Origin: Vagococcus allomyrinae
GTDB taxonomy: Bacteria > Bacillota > Bacilli > Lactobacillales > Vagococcaceae
Direction of reading: 5' to 3'
DNA length: 64,000 nucleotides
Assembly (NCBI RefSeq): GCF_017829975.1
Contig: NZ_JAEEGA010000002.1
Coordinates: 110,357-174,356, forward strand
Shown: piece by piece, positions 8,318 through 19,134 of the stretch
Layout: each line of letters begins with the position of its first letter
Numbering within the stretch: position 1 is the stretch's first letter
Position numbers and translations under genes: made by a program
Notes under the pieces: model-generated
The model's input: the letters and a program-made list of their open reading frames with translations, nothing else
What the model was told of the DNA's origin: nothing
Databases searched by the model: none

Positions 8318-9514
8318 TCACTCCTCATTTAATAAAAAATCAACTGCAAAATTAACGGTTGCGTTAACACCTGCTTTTAAGCCATCTTCATCTAAATCAA
8401 AGTGTTCATTGTGATGTTCAGCAGTTGTGCCTAATCCTTCATTTCCTACACCACAAAAAGCAAACAAGATGGGAGCAACTTGAGCATATTTCGTAAATGA
8501 CTCTGAAGCGTACCATTGTTGATCTTCGATTAAGCTGTCAGGCATGCTAGAAGCAATCGCTTTTTTAGCTAAATTTGATAGTTCAGCATCGTTAATCACA
8601 GGTTCAGAGACAATTCGCGTTGTTTCTCTAAACTTCGCTTCGCAGAGATGAGCCCGAGCAGTATGAGTGACGACCTCTTTAATCACGTTAACCGCTTTTT
8701 CACCTTCGGCCGCGTCAAAGCAACGAACTGAACCGCCCACAAAGACAGAATCAGGAATAATATTATTCACATTGCCACCATGTATTTGAGTAAGTCCTAA
8801 TGTAACGGTCTTGCTGACATCGATTTGATTGCTCCAAGCACTCGTTAACCCAGCTAAAGCTTGAGCCGTCGCAAACAAAGGATTAATCGATAAATCAGGA
8901 CGTGAGCCGTGACCACTTTTACCGAATACATCAAACTCCACTAGAATACCGCCAGCCATCACAGGACCGGGATCAACTGAAACTTTACCAGTCGGCATAA
9001 AGGACGTAACATGGGTGCCGTACACAGCATCTAATTGCTTAGTCTGTAACAGGCTAACCATCTCATCAATGCCGGAACTAATTTCTTCCCCTTCTTCAAA
9101 AATAAAGATGATTTTCCCTGTTAGCTGATCCTTTAGACGATCCAACACCCTCATGCTGCCTAAGAGAATCGCCATATGCCCGTCATGCCCGCACATATGA
9201 GCAGCACCAGGATTTTTGGATAACCATTTCTTAGGTCCTACCATATTGATTTCGCTTTCATTAACAGGCAAAGCATCAATATCGGCTCGCAACCCAACTG
9301 TTTTCCCAGGTTTTCCAGTATCAAGGGTAGCGATAAACCCTGTTTTAGACGCTTGTTCCACAACTAAACCATACTGACTGATTTCTTTTTTTAACCACTC
9401 AGCTGTCTGAAACTCTTCTGCTGAGATTTCCGGGTATTGATGCAAATAGCCTCTAGTTTCCCGAACATAGGGATCAACACTTTCGACTAAATCGACAATT
9501 TTTGTTTTTTTCAT
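8318..9514 (-). CDS. M20-family amidohydrolase / aminoacylase
   Basis: A 398-residue M20D-type metalloamidohydrolase. Metal-site motifs are visible: RADIDALP, HMCGHDGHMA with the metal cysteine/histidine, the EEGEE pair, and a later AEHHNEHFD histidine near the C-terminus. A dimerisation/lid domain starts near GKSGHGSRP. The family removes acyl groups from N-acyl amino acids or hydrolyses indole-acetyl-amino-acid-like conjugates. Beside tryptophanase it may free tryptophan or another amino acid for cleavage; that is inference. I chose the ATG at 9514 because AAGGAAGG lies 6 nt upstream. The frame is open 14 codons further upstream. Confidence 0.85.
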   Translation of the reverse strand: MKKTKIVDLVESVDPYVRETRGYLHQYPEISAEEFQTAEWLKKEISQYGLVVEQASKTGFIATLDTGKPGKTVGLRADIDALPVNESEINMVGPKKWLSKNPGAAHMCGHDGHMAILLGSMRVLDRLKDQLTGKIIFIFEEGEEISSGIDEMVSLLQTKQLDAVYGTHVTSFMPTGKVSVDPGPVMAGGILVEFDVFGKSGHGSRPDLSINPLFATAQALAGLTSAWSNQIDVSKTVTLGLTQIHGGNVNNIIPDSVFVGGSVRCFDAAEGEKAVNVIKEVVTHTARAHLCEAKFRETTRIVSEPVINDAELSNLAKKAIASSMPDSLIEDQQWYASESFTKYAQVAPILFAFCGVGNEGLGTTAEHHNEHFDLDEDGLKAGVNATVNFAVDFLLNEE

Positions 9515-9574
9515 GAAAGACCTTCCTTTTTTAGAACAGGTTTTATACTTTAGCAAAACCTGTTCCTGATTTTT

Positions 9575-10963
9575 TTATAGTGGTTCTAAATGTGCTTGGA
9601 AATGACGTAAAATAGGCGGTTCCCAGGTGATTTTATATCCTTGTTTAATGGTTGCCGCACGTTTTTGAATGGCGATTAGGGCTTCAGCCATAATGTCCAA
9701 ATGTGCTTGCGTATAAACCCGTCTCGGAATAGCTAAGCGAGTAAACTCAAAGTCTGCTTCTAACTGCTCTTTTGTATCGGGATCATTGCCTAACATGTAA
9801 GAACCGATATCGCAAGTTCTGATACCAGCTTCTTTATACAATTCAATAGCCAAGACCTGCCCAGGAAACTCATTATAAGGAATATGAGGGAACATGGCTT
9901 TCGCATCGATAAAAACGCCGTGACCGCCAACTGGTGACTGATACTTAATACCAACGTCATCCAACAGAGAAGCCAAATACTCCATTTGCCCCACTCGATA
10001 ATCCAGATAATCTTCCTCCAAAGCTTCCTCTAAACCAATCGCCAGACTCTCCATGTCCCGACCTGACAAGCCACCGTATGAAATAAACCCTTCAAAACTA
10101 ATGGTATTGGCCTTGATTTTAAAAATTAACTCACTAAATTTTTCTTCATCCTTCACACCAAGTAAGCCACCCATGTTAACAATCCCATCTTTTTTAGCTG
10201 ACATTGTAAAGGTATCACCCGTTTCAAACATCAAACGAACGATCTCTTTGATCGAATGATCTTTATAAGCTTCTTCATCTCGTTTAATGAAATAGGCGTT
10301 TTCAGCCTGACGAGCAGCATCAATGTTTAAATGAATGTGATATTTTCGGCAAATTGCAGCCACCGCCTGCATGTTTTCTATTGAAACAGGTTGTCCACCA
10401 GCAGAGTTATTTGTGACAGTCATTACAACTAGTCCAACTTTTTCTGGTCCATGTTCCAAGATCGCTTCTTCTAATTTTTTCACGTCCATATTGCCTTTAA
10501 ATTTCTTACGATCACTTGGGTCCTTTGCTTCTTCAACGACACAGTCGATGGCTCGGGCACCAGCTAGTTCAACATGAGCTCTAGTCGTATCAAAAAACAT
10601 ATTGGAAATCGCGACTTTTCCTTTTTCCAGCAACAGTGGAAATAACACTTTCTCTGCTGCCCGACCTTGATGAACTGGCTGAATATAATCATAGTTAAAC
10701 ATGTTTTTGGCTGTGTTGACTAATTTGTAGAAGCTACTTGAGCCACCATAAGCTTCGTCCCCTCGCATAATCCCTGCCCATTGATTATGACTCATGGCAT
10801 TAGTCCCAGAATCCGTTAATAAATCAATGTAGCAATCTTCTGACGCTAGATTAAACAAGTTGTAATGAGCCTTTTTAATGGCAACGTCTCTTTCTTCTGA
10901 AGTGGTCATCTTAATCGTTTCAACCATCTTAATTCTAAAAGGTTCTGGTACGTATTTTTTCAT
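9575..10963 (-). CDS. tnaA: Tryptophanase (L-tryptophan indole-lyase)
   Basis: A 462-residue PLP enzyme of the tryptophanase / tyrosine phenol-lyase family ([21 protein letters not shown], and the PLP lysine in [13 protein letters not shown]). Three positions that separate the two activities favour tryptophanase: Asp in [10 protein letters not shown] (Thr in tyrosine phenol-lyase), Ile in CDIGSYMLG (Arg in tyrosine phenol-lyase) and His in ILRHFQAHL (Phe in tyrosine phenol-lyase). It would convert tryptophan to indole, pyruvate and ammonia. It is the first gene of a four-gene operon divergent from a LysR regulator. GAGGAGA precedes the ATG. No tnaC-type leader peptide with a tryptophan codon was found upstream. 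Confidence 0.88.
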   Translation of the reverse strand: MKKYVPEPFRIKMVETIKMTTSEERDVAIKKAHYNLFNLASEDCYIDLLTDSGTNAMSHNQWAGIMRGDEAYGGSSSFYKLVNTAKNMFNYDYIQPVHQGRAAEKVLFPLLLEKGKVAISNMFFDTTRAHVELAGARAIDCVVEEAKDPSDRKKFKGNMDVKKLEEAILEHGPEKVGLVVMTVTNNSAGGQPVSIENMQAVAAICRKYHIHLNIDAARQAENAYFIKRDEEAYKDHSIKEIVRLMFETGDTFTMSAKKDGIVNMGGLLGVKDEEKFSELIFKIKANTISFEGFISYGGLSGRDMESLAIGLEEALEEDYLDYRVGQMEYLASLLDDVGIKYQSPVGGHGVFIDAKAMFPHIPYNEFPGQVLAIELYKEAGIRTCDIGSYMLGNDPDTKEQLEADFEFTRLAIPRRVYTQAHLDIMAEALIAIQKRAATIKQGYKITWEPPILRHFQAHLEPL

Positions 10964-11149
10964 GGCAATTTCTCCTCATCATTTTTTTACAATTCCGAAA
11001 TTGTTCAAGTTAACAAAACAATCATATCATCCTGCCACCACGACGTGTAAGCGGTTTAAAAAGATAACTCAGTTATCGTTAGAAGAGATAACAAATCCGT
11101 ATAAGCTAGTATATAATAGAAGCATCAATTCAATAAGGAGGGTTTGTTA
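10964..11149. promoter_or_regulatory. LysR operator/promoter between tnaA and lysR-type gene
   Basis: A perfect inverted repeat GATAAC-TCA-GTTATC lies at 11063-11077, with a further GATAAC half-site at 11087-11092. On the minus strand a TATGAT -10 box at 11021-11026 has no good -35 box. This places the palindrome about 55 bp upstream of the likely tnaA start, where LysR activators bind. For the regulator gene a TATAAT-like box lies near 11113. Confidence 0.55.
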
Positions 11150-12073
11150 ATGTTGTTGCAACAACTACTGTTTTTCCATGAACTGTCCAAACACAAAAGT
11201 ATAAATAAAGCCGCCATTGAATTACACACAACTCAATCAAATTTAAGTCAATCAATTATCAACCTTGAAGAAGAACTAGGAATTGTCGTCATCACTCGCT
11301 CCAACAAAGGTGTTTCTTTAACTAAACAAGGCTACCAATTATTAAAGTACTGTAAGCCCATTGTTGAAAACATCGGCTATATCAGAAAAATTGCTACAGT
11401 TGATGTCAATCAAGGGTTGTCCATCTCCTCCTATCCCTTCATTACCAGTTCCCGCCTTGTTGGCGACTTCTACAATTTGTACGAGGAGGATATCAATATT
11501 CGGTTGAAAGAAGCTCGCATCGAGGAAATATTCACCGATGTCTCAGAAATGAAATCAGAAATTGGCATTATTCAAGTCAATGAAACCCAAAAAAACGAAA
11601 TCACCCATCTGGCAAAACGTAAAAAAATCGACATCCAGTTCATTACTCAGGATACCTGGTTTGTTAATGTCAATGAGCATCATCCTCTCGCTAAACAGTC
11701 ACTGGTTGACATGCGGGAGTTACTTCCTTATGCCATTGTTCGCCCCCAAGATGACTACTTATCCACCATTACGACAAACAATGTGATGATTGATAATGTC
11801 CCATTAACAGATTTCAAAAAAGCTGTTTTTCTTAATAATAGTGGTGCAATTATTAACTTTATCAAGACAACTAACGCTTTTCAATTTTGTCCAAGTTGTT
11901 GCGAAAAGGACTTTACTCCCTTAGGCATTAAAACGATTCCTATAAAAAATTGTGACATGAGAATAAAAATTGGTTGGATTTGCAAATCAAAAGGGCAATT
12001 GAGTGAGGAAGCTACTCAATTTATACGCCTGTTAAACGATCATTTTTATGATTTTTCCTTTCCCCTTACATAA
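11150..12073 (+). CDS. LysR-family transcriptional regulator
   Basis: A 307-residue LysR regulator. The N-terminal winged HTH reads KSINKAAIELHTTQSNLSQS (about residues 17-36), followed by the linker helix and a two-lobe effector domain. It is transcribed away from the tryptophanase operon, the standard arrangement for a LysR activator of its neighbour. I chose the ATG at 11150 because AAGGAGG ends 8 nt upstream; the TTG two codons earlier is unlikely. A cysteine-rich patch, FCPSCCEKDF, near residue 245 is unusual and could sense metal or redox state, but that is speculation. Confidence 0.85.
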   Translation: MLLQQLLFFHELSKHKSINKAAIELHTTQSNLSQSIINLEEELGIVVITRSNKGVSLTKQGYQLLKYCKPIVENIGYIRKIATVDVNQGLSISSYPFITSSRLVGDFYNLYEEDINIRLKEARIEEIFTDVSEMKSEIGIIQVNETQKNEITHLAKRKKIDIQFITQDTWFVNVNEHHPLAKQSLVDMRELLPYAIVRPQDDYLSTITTNNVMIDNVPLTDFKKAVFLNNSGAIINFIKTTNAFQFCPSCCEKDFTPLGIKTIPIKNCDMRIKIGWICKSKGQLSEEATQFIRLLNDHFYDFSFPLT

Positions 12074-12520
12074 TACACCCCCTCTCTCCTTTTACCTCGA
12101 CCGCATAAAACAAAAAAGGAGAGAAGGGCATTCACGTCACCACTCTATAAGCTAAAATCCTCATATTTCATTTTAATTAATAAAAAACCGTTCGAAAATT
12201 ATTTTTTTCGAACTATCCACAAAAAAAATGTCAATTTTTTTCTTTTTGGTAATTCTTTTCCAAATCACCATTTTCAGCAACGAATGAACGAATAACATCA
12301 ATAATAGCAACGTTTATCAATAAGAACAACATTTTCGTTTAATTAATTATTGAAAACAATAAGATATCAAGATACAATTAAAATAAAGGTATTTTTGTGA
12401 AATGAAGGGAGATAAAATAACGTTTTTTTATCCTATTAACGATCTTTTTCGTTCATAAATCATGCGATAAAAAAACGAATTTCACTGATTACCTATTTTA
12501 AAAATATAAGGGTGGTTTAC
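12074..12520. other. AT-rich 5' region of Ig-like protein gene with inverted repeats
   Basis: About 450 bp without a gene. Arms CCCTCTCTCC and GGAGAGAAGGG around 12079-12128 may end the LysR transcript. A perfect 9-bp inverted repeat, GTTCGAAAA/TTTTCGAAC, lies at 12190-12213. A second perfect 12-bp inverted repeat has arms at 12421-12432 and 12466-12477 with a 33-bp spacer, close to the following gene, where it could fold in the mRNA leader. Confidence 0.45.
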
Positions 12521-14716
12521 ATGAAAAAACAATTACTAATCTTAAGTACCGTCGTCACACTATCGGCCATTGCGCTAACTGCACCAACTGCCGATGCAGC
12601 TTCATCATCAGTAAAATTAACTGCAACATCACGCTCGACACTCGTCACTGATGTCGAACTATCACAGCAAGACTTAACGGCAGAATTAGGTAATACCTAT
12701 CAATTAGATGCAACCGTATCACCAACTAATGCCGCTAACACCAAATTAGTATGGTCCTCAACTGATACCAAAATTGCCAAGGTATCCCAAACAGGTGTCG
12801 TCACACCCGTCAAAGCTGGCTCCGTGACAATTGTGGCAGAATCCTCAGACGGGTCATTCATTTATGATTTTTGTCAGGTGACAGTCATCAAAGGAGTGAT
12901 TCATCCAACTAAAGTTGCCATCTCACCTTCCACTCGGACAGTTAAGGCTGGTGACACCTATCAACTGAAGGCCACCGTGACACCAACTAATGCCGCTAAC
13001 AAGCTAGTGAAATGGACAAGTTCTGACGATGATATCGCCGAAGTAACAAACGGTCTGGTTTACGGAAAATCCGCTGGAACTACCACCATCACAGCTGAAA
13101 CTTATGATGGTGGCATTATTGGAACAGCCACGATTAACGTCACTGGAACCTTGCCAACTTTCGTCTCAGACATTCAAATATCTGAGAAAACCTTGGCAGC
13201 CGAACTAGGTAATACCTATCAACTAAGTGCCACTGTTACACCAAGTGATGCCACAAACTCAAAAATCACTTGGAAATCAGGTGACACTTCCATTGCTAAA
13301 GTCTCGCAAACTGGTCTTGTGACTCCTGTCAAAGAAGGCTCTGTCGCGATTATTGCTGAAGCTTCTGACGGATCAAAAATCTACGATTACTGTCAAGTAA
13401 CCATCAAAAAAGGGCTTATTCACCCGACTAAAGTCGCTATCTCACCTAGCAGTCGCACTATTAAAGCAGGTGACAAATATGAGCTTAAAGCGACCGTCAC
13501 ACCAAGTACGGTCTCAATTAAAACCGTAGAATGGTCAAGTTCAGACCCAGACGTTGCTGACGTAACCAACGGCATTGTTTACGGAAAAACGGCTGGAACC
13601 ACCACCATTACAGCCAAATCTTATAATGGTATTGTCGGGACAGCCACGATTAACGTCACTGGCTCATTACCAACTTTGGTATCTGGCATTCAAATTTCTG
13701 AGAAGACCTTAGCAGCAGAATTAGGCAACACTTACCAACTAAGTGCCACTGTCACACCAAGCAACGCAGCCAACTCAAAAATCACTTGGAAATCAGGTGA
13801 CACGACCATTGCTAAAGTCTCGCAAACCGGCCTGGTGACTCCTGTCAAAGAAGGTTCTGTCGCGATTATTGCTGAAGCCTCAGATGGCTCAAGAATCTAC
13901 GATTACTGTCAAGTAACCATCAAAAAAGGGGTGATTCATCCAACGAAAGTTGTCATCTCACCTAGCAGTCGCACCATTAAAGCGGGCGACAAATATGAAC
14001 TAAAAGCAACCGTCACACCAAGTAATGCTGCATTCAAAACCGTCGAATGGTCAAGTTCAGATGCTGAAGTTGCTGAAGTCACCAATGGCGTTGTCTACGG
14101 AAAAACGGCTGGAACTACCATCATCACAGCTAAAACTCATGATGGCGGAATTGTTGGAACAGCCACGATTAACGTCACCGGCTCTCTACCAACGGTCATT
14201 ACCAATATCCAATTATCTCAAAACACGTTGACTACTGCAGTTGGCCAAACTCATCAATTTACGGCAGCTGTTGAACCAAGCAACGCGGCTAATAGCAAAC
14301 TAACTTGGATATCAACTGACCCTAGTATTGTCAGAGTCACTCAAACTGGACAAATTACCTCATTAAAAGAAGGCAAAGCCTCAATTATTGCCGAAGCATC
14401 TGACGGCTCAAGAGTCTACGATTACTGTGACGTAACAGTCCTTAAAGGTGGCACACTACCTAATCCAAGCGTACCTGCAACTAAAATTATCATCAACCCT
14501 GGTAGTATGAAAATCAAAGCAGGCTACAGCGCTCAATTGTATGCCAAAGTTGAACCAACTAATGCCCTATTAACAGACGTAACTTGGTCATCAACGAACG
14601 AGACCATTGCCTCAATCGATTCAAAAGGAAAAATTACAGCTAATAGCAAGGGGGTTGTTTTAGTCACAGCCGCCACCGGTTCAGTCAGCAACACGATTGT
14701 CGTCACTGTCAACTAG
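12521..14716 (+). CDS. Secreted protein of eight bacterial Ig-like (Big2) domains
   Basis: A 731-residue protein with a Sec signal peptide (KKQ, a hydrophobic core, then a likely cleavage after ADA) and eight Big2-type Ig-like domains of about 85 residues. They alternate as four A-B pairs. A domains begin like QISEKTLAAELGNTYQLSAT and end in YDYCQVT. B domains begin like HPTKVAISPSSRTIKAGDKY and end in TATINVTG. The two central pairs are close duplicates. Each A domain has one cysteine; there are no others in the repeats. No LPXTG, WxL or other anchor is visible. The ATG at 12521 follows AAGGGTGG. Likely an extracellular adhesin or matrix protein. Confidence 0.85.
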   Translation: MKKQLLILSTVVTLSAIALTAPTADAASSSVKLTATSRSTLVTDVELSQQDLTAELGNTYQLDATVSPTNAANTKLVWSSTDTKIAKVSQTGVVTPVKAGSVTIVAESSDGSFIYDFCQVTVIKGVIHPTKVAISPSTRTVKAGDTYQLKATVTPTNAANKLVKWTSSDDDIAEVTNGLVYGKSAGTTTITAETYDGGIIGTATINVTGTLPTFVSDIQISEKTLAAELGNTYQLSATVTPSDATNSKITWKSGDTSIAKVSQTGLVTPVKEGSVAIIAEASDGSKIYDYCQVTIKKGLIHPTKVAISPSSRTIKAGDKYELKATVTPSTVSIKTVEWSSSDPDVADVTNGIVYGKTAGTTTITAKSYNGIVGTATINVTGSLPTLVSGIQISEKTLAAELGNTYQLSATVTPSNAANSKITWKSGDTTIAKVSQTGLVTPVKEGSVAIIAEASDGSRIYDYCQVTIKKGVIHPTKVVISPSSRTIKAGDKYELKATVTPSNAAFKTVEWSSSDAEVAEVTNGVVYGKTAGTTIITAKTHDGGIVGTATINVTGSLPTVITNIQLSQNTLTTAVGQTHQFTAAVEPSNAANSKLTWISTDPSIVRVTQTGQITSLKEGKASIIAEASDGSRVYDYCDVTVLKGGTLPNPSVPATKIIINPGSMKIKAGYSAQLYAKVEPTNALLTDVTWSSTNETIASIDSKGKITANSKGVVLVTAATGSVSNTIVVTVN
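13159..14187 (+). repeat. Tandem near-identical Big2 pair (about 510 bp, two copies)
   Basis: The A-B domain pair at about 13159-13670 is repeated at about 13671-14187. Some blocks are nearly identical at DNA level, for example around 13294-13400 and 13807-13913, while others have drifted at third positions. This indicates internal duplication, and the region could expand or contract by recombination. Confidence 0.7.
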
Positions 14717-14737
14717 CCTAGCTAATAAGAAAAATGA

Positions 14738-14776
14738 CCCCATCATAAGGTGCAAAATAGCGCCATTATGATGGGG
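14738..14776 (+). terminator. Hairpin downstream of Ig-like protein gene
   Basis: CCCCATCATAA at 14738-14748 pairs with TTATGATGGGG at 14766-14776. The following stretch is only weakly T-rich, so termination may be partial. Confidence 0.55.
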
Positions 14777-14864
14777 TTAACTAAAAAGTCCTTCTCTTAT
14801 GAGTCAACTCCCTGTATGATAAAGATAAACGTAGATTCAGCCATTAACGGAGGTAGGTGCACAT

Positions 14865-15227
14865 ATGAAAAAACATCCATTAGAAGGTAAAATAGCTAAC
14901 ATCCAGTTTGATTCAGGGTTACAATTTCGGATTGATTTTTTAGAAGACCAGCAACTGCGCTGGACATCAACGCGCAAAGAAGATGCTGGCGCCACAGATC
15001 TTGAAACGATTCACATCGAGGAATACCCTGGTGGTATTTTCTCCGTTGACTGGGTTGAGGCGTCAGGGCTGTGCGTCTCTTACACGATTGACACGGCCAA
15101 TCAGTTTGTTAAAAGTTTTATGACATTCACCGATCCAACCTATCGTGGCGGACGGAGACCCTTTACCCATGAAGGGACCTTCCACTTTATTCTTGAAAAT
15201 GGGCAAGCCGATCTAACGCCCCTGTAA
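14865..15227 (+). CDS. Small MoaF-like / lipocalin-fold protein (tentative)
   Basis: A 120-residue soluble protein without a signal peptide. Alternating strands, a FRIDFLEDQQLRW segment, VDWVEASGLCVSYTID and a closing EGTFHFIL suggest a small beta-barrel resembling the MoaF/calycin group. The assignment rests on pattern only and the function is unknown. GGAGG precedes the ATG. A strong bidirectional hairpin follows, so the gene stands alone between the Ig-like gene and the PTS operon. Confidence 0.55.
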   Translation: MKKHPLEGKIANIQFDSGLQFRIDFLEDQQLRWTSTRKEDAGATDLETIHIEEYPGGIFSVDWVEASGLCVSYTIDTANQFVKSFMTFTDPTYRGGRRPFTHEGTFHFILENGQADLTPL

Positions 15228-15245
15228 TCAGCGACTCGCAACACT

Positions 15246-15299
15246 AAGCCTACTCTCGGTTCTCGTCACTAACAGCGACGAGAATTTGAGAGCAGGCTT
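15246..15299. terminator. Bidirectional terminator
   Basis: A long hairpin: AAGCCTACTCTC pairs with GAGAGCAGGCTT, with an inner TTCTCGTC/GACGAGAA stem, followed by TTTTAATTAA on the plus strand. It ends the MoaF-like gene and the convergent PTS operon. Confidence 0.75.
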
Positions 15300-15311
15300 T
15301 TAATTAATTGC

Positions 15312-16094
15312 TTAGTTGTCATCTTGATATGAAATATCCGCTATTTTCACAATTTCCGCTTGGCCATCGCTTACTTTGATGGTAGTCACACTGCAGTTCT
15401 CGATCTTTTCGCCACCATATTGCCCCGGCGCCATAATATCCAACAATTCCGGAATCATCCCTCCAGATGACACGATCAAAACATTGCCCCCAGCCGCCGA
15501 TTCTTTTAATACCTGATCAATCGCCGCTGTCCCTCGCTTCACCAAATCATCGTGAGTTTCCGCCACCTTTAACGGATCTCCTTCCGCCAAGGCATCAGTA
15601 ATCGACACCCCGGCTTCAGCCAGTTTCTCGTTTAATTCCGTGATATAACCAAACTGATCATCGAAGGTTAAGCCATACTTCGTTAAAACCGGCGTCCATA
15701 AGTCTTCATTTGTCTTGCCTTCAAAACTGCCAAAATTGGTTTCCTTAAAGCCATCTAATTCGACGATTTCCGGTACCTTCCCCTTATTCTTGGCTAGAAT
15801 AATCTTAGCTGTGTTGCGCTGACGTCCCAAATCACTGGAATAGGCCCGCTCAAAAGGAATATCCTGCAAACTTTCGCCTAACTTTTCCGTTAGTTCAATG
15901 CCTTCCTCCGTCAAATAAGAATCAGACCAGCCCTGAACTTGTCCCGTCGTATTAAACCACGTTTTGCCATGGCGCACCAAATAAATCATTGTTTCGCTTT
16001 TCTCGGGTTCTGCTTGATCAGTGGCCGATTGCTGACACCCGACAAGCACCGCGACCACTGCCAATAAGCCTAAAAGTCTCCTGACTTTTTTCAT
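15312..16094 (-). CDS. Histidine-phosphatase-superfamily lipoprotein
   Basis: A 260-residue protein with a lipobox (LVGC at residues 17-20), so it is anchored on the outside of the membrane. It has the histidine phosphatase core: the RHGKT motif near residue 42, then QGWSDSYLTEEG and YSSDLGRQRNTA as in phosphoglycerate-mutase-like enzymes. The second catalytic histidine, normally in a VSHGG-type motif, reads VSSGGMIPELL here, so histidine is replaced by serine and activity may be reduced or lost. AAGGAGG precedes the ATG. It is the last gene of the PTS/GH1 operon, perhaps acting on an extracellular sugar phosphate. Confidence 0.8.
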   Translation of the reverse strand: MKKVRRLLGLLAVVAVLVGCQQSATDQAEPEKSETMIYLVRHGKTWFNTTGQVQGWSDSYLTEEGIELTEKLGESLQDIPFERAYSSDLGRQRNTAKIILAKNKGKVPEIVELDGFKETNFGSFEGKTNEDLWTPVLTKYGLTFDDQFGYITELNEKLAEAGVSITDALAEGDPLKVAETHDDLVKRGTAAIDQVLKESAAGGNVLIVSSGGMIPELLDIMAPGQYGGEKIENCSVTTIKVSDGQAEIVKIADISYQDDN

Positions 16095-16109
16095 GATTAC
16101 CTCCTTACC

Positions 16110-17881
<1,772 letters not shown>

Positions 17882-17896
17882 TATCTGTCCTTCTTC

Positions 17897-19132
17897 CTAA
17901 TTGTCTTGTAATTCCAAGGTTACTTCCTGTTTTTCAAATGCCTTAAAGAATGGGTACCAAATCAGCGAAGCGACGACGATCAATACCAGCCAGAGAATCA
18001 CACCGCGAAAATCTTCATTAATCAAATAAGTCGTAATCCCACTTGGCAAAAAATTCAGTTGAAAAACCCGATCGGGAACGGCTACTAAGCCCATATTTAA
18101 GACCGTATAAGTAATGAGCGGTAAGACCAACCCATTGATCCACATGGGAATCATCATAATGGGATTAAAGGCAATCGGCAAGCCAAAAACCAGCGGCTCA
18201 TTAATATTAAAAATCGACGGCAAAATTGTGGCCCGACCAAAAGTTTTAATCCGTTTAGACTTGGAAAAGCACATCATCACGGCAATAGGCAACGTACACC
18301 CCAGACCCCCAATGGCACCCCAGCCAGCAAAAAGTGTTTCATAAGAAGCTATTTGAGTGGCCGTTTTACCAGCTTCCACCAAAGCCACATTCGTTGCCGT
18401 ATTGGAATACAAGATCGGTGCCACCACTGGCCAAATCACCCAAGGGCTCACCCCAAAGGAATAGACAAATGAAAACAGAAAGACGATAATCGTATAACCA
18501 ACAATCGAATTTCCGCCAACAATTAACGGCTTAAAGAGCCCCGTAATCGTCTCGAAAATATCCAGATCAATTTGGAAAACAAACAACCAGGTAATCGTTA
18601 AAATAATCGCCAAAGGCAACATCGAATCAAACCAAGTGACAATAAATTCAGGCAAGGTTTCATTATTTTTAAAGAAGGTAAACTTATCGAAAGTCACCAT
18701 AATAAAGGAAACAAACAGGCCAATTAAAATTGCGGTAAACATCCCGCCAGCTCCCAGACGAGCAAAATCAAAAGTCATTAAACCCTCCTCATTGGCCACC
18801 AACCCACAGACCATCAAATAGGTACCAAAACCAGCCAAGCCACCAATCAGCTTGGTCTTCTCGATTTTTTTCTTCTCCAAGACATTGTAAGGCACTAAAA
18901 AAGCCAAGAAAATCCCGATCAAGCCAAAGGAATAGGAGTTAATCGGTGAGAGATCTGGCATGGCCGGGATGAGATTCCGTAAAATACTGACCACACTAAT
19001 CAGCGAGCCAACTAAAATAAAAGGTAAAACCACCATGATGCCATCTTGAATGGCACTAATCCAATCATTTTTAGTGATTTTGTTCAACTTAGGCGTCACT
19101 TTTTCAGTCATAAACCCCACAAACTTGTTCAT
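17897..19132 (-). CDS. PTS cellobiose-type EIIC permease
   Basis: A 411-residue membrane protein of the lactose/cellobiose IIC family. The opening ISAIQDGIMVVLPFILVGS and the later NINEPLVFGLPIAFNPIMMIP are hallmark segments. About ten membrane helices are visible. It carries the beta-glucoside into the cell, phosphorylated by the separate IIB protein encoded 2 bp upstream. Confidence 0.92.
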   Translation of the reverse strand: MNKFVGFMTEKVTPKLNKITKNDWISAIQDGIMVVLPFILVGSLISVVSILRNLIPAMPDLSPINSYSFGLIGIFLAFLVPYNVLEKKKIEKTKLIGGLAGFGTYLMVCGLVANEEGLMTFDFARLGAGGMFTAILIGLFVSFIMVTFDKFTFFKNNETLPEFIVTWFDSMLPLAIILTITWLFVFQIDLDIFETITGLFKPLIVGGNSIVGYTIIVFLFSFVYSFGVSPWVIWPVVAPILYSNTATNVALVEAGKTATQIASYETLFAGWGAIGGLGCTLPIAVMMCFSKSKRIKTFGRATILPSIFNINEPLVFGLPIAFNPIMMIPMWINGLVLPLITYTVLNMGLVAVPDRVFQLNFLPSGITTYLINEDFRGVILWLVLIVVASLIWYPFFKAFEKQEVTLELQDN

Positions 19133-19134
19133 CC

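Noticed and set aside
9575-10963. Tyrosine phenol-lyase as the identity of the PLP lyase
   Set aside because: The three positions that distinguish the two enzymes carry the tryptophanase residues Asp, Ile and His.
11000-11024. Short frame MIVLLT upstream of tnaA as a tnaC-type leader
   Set aside because: It has no tryptophan codon, no ribosome site and no rut-like region, so tnaC-style control is not supported.
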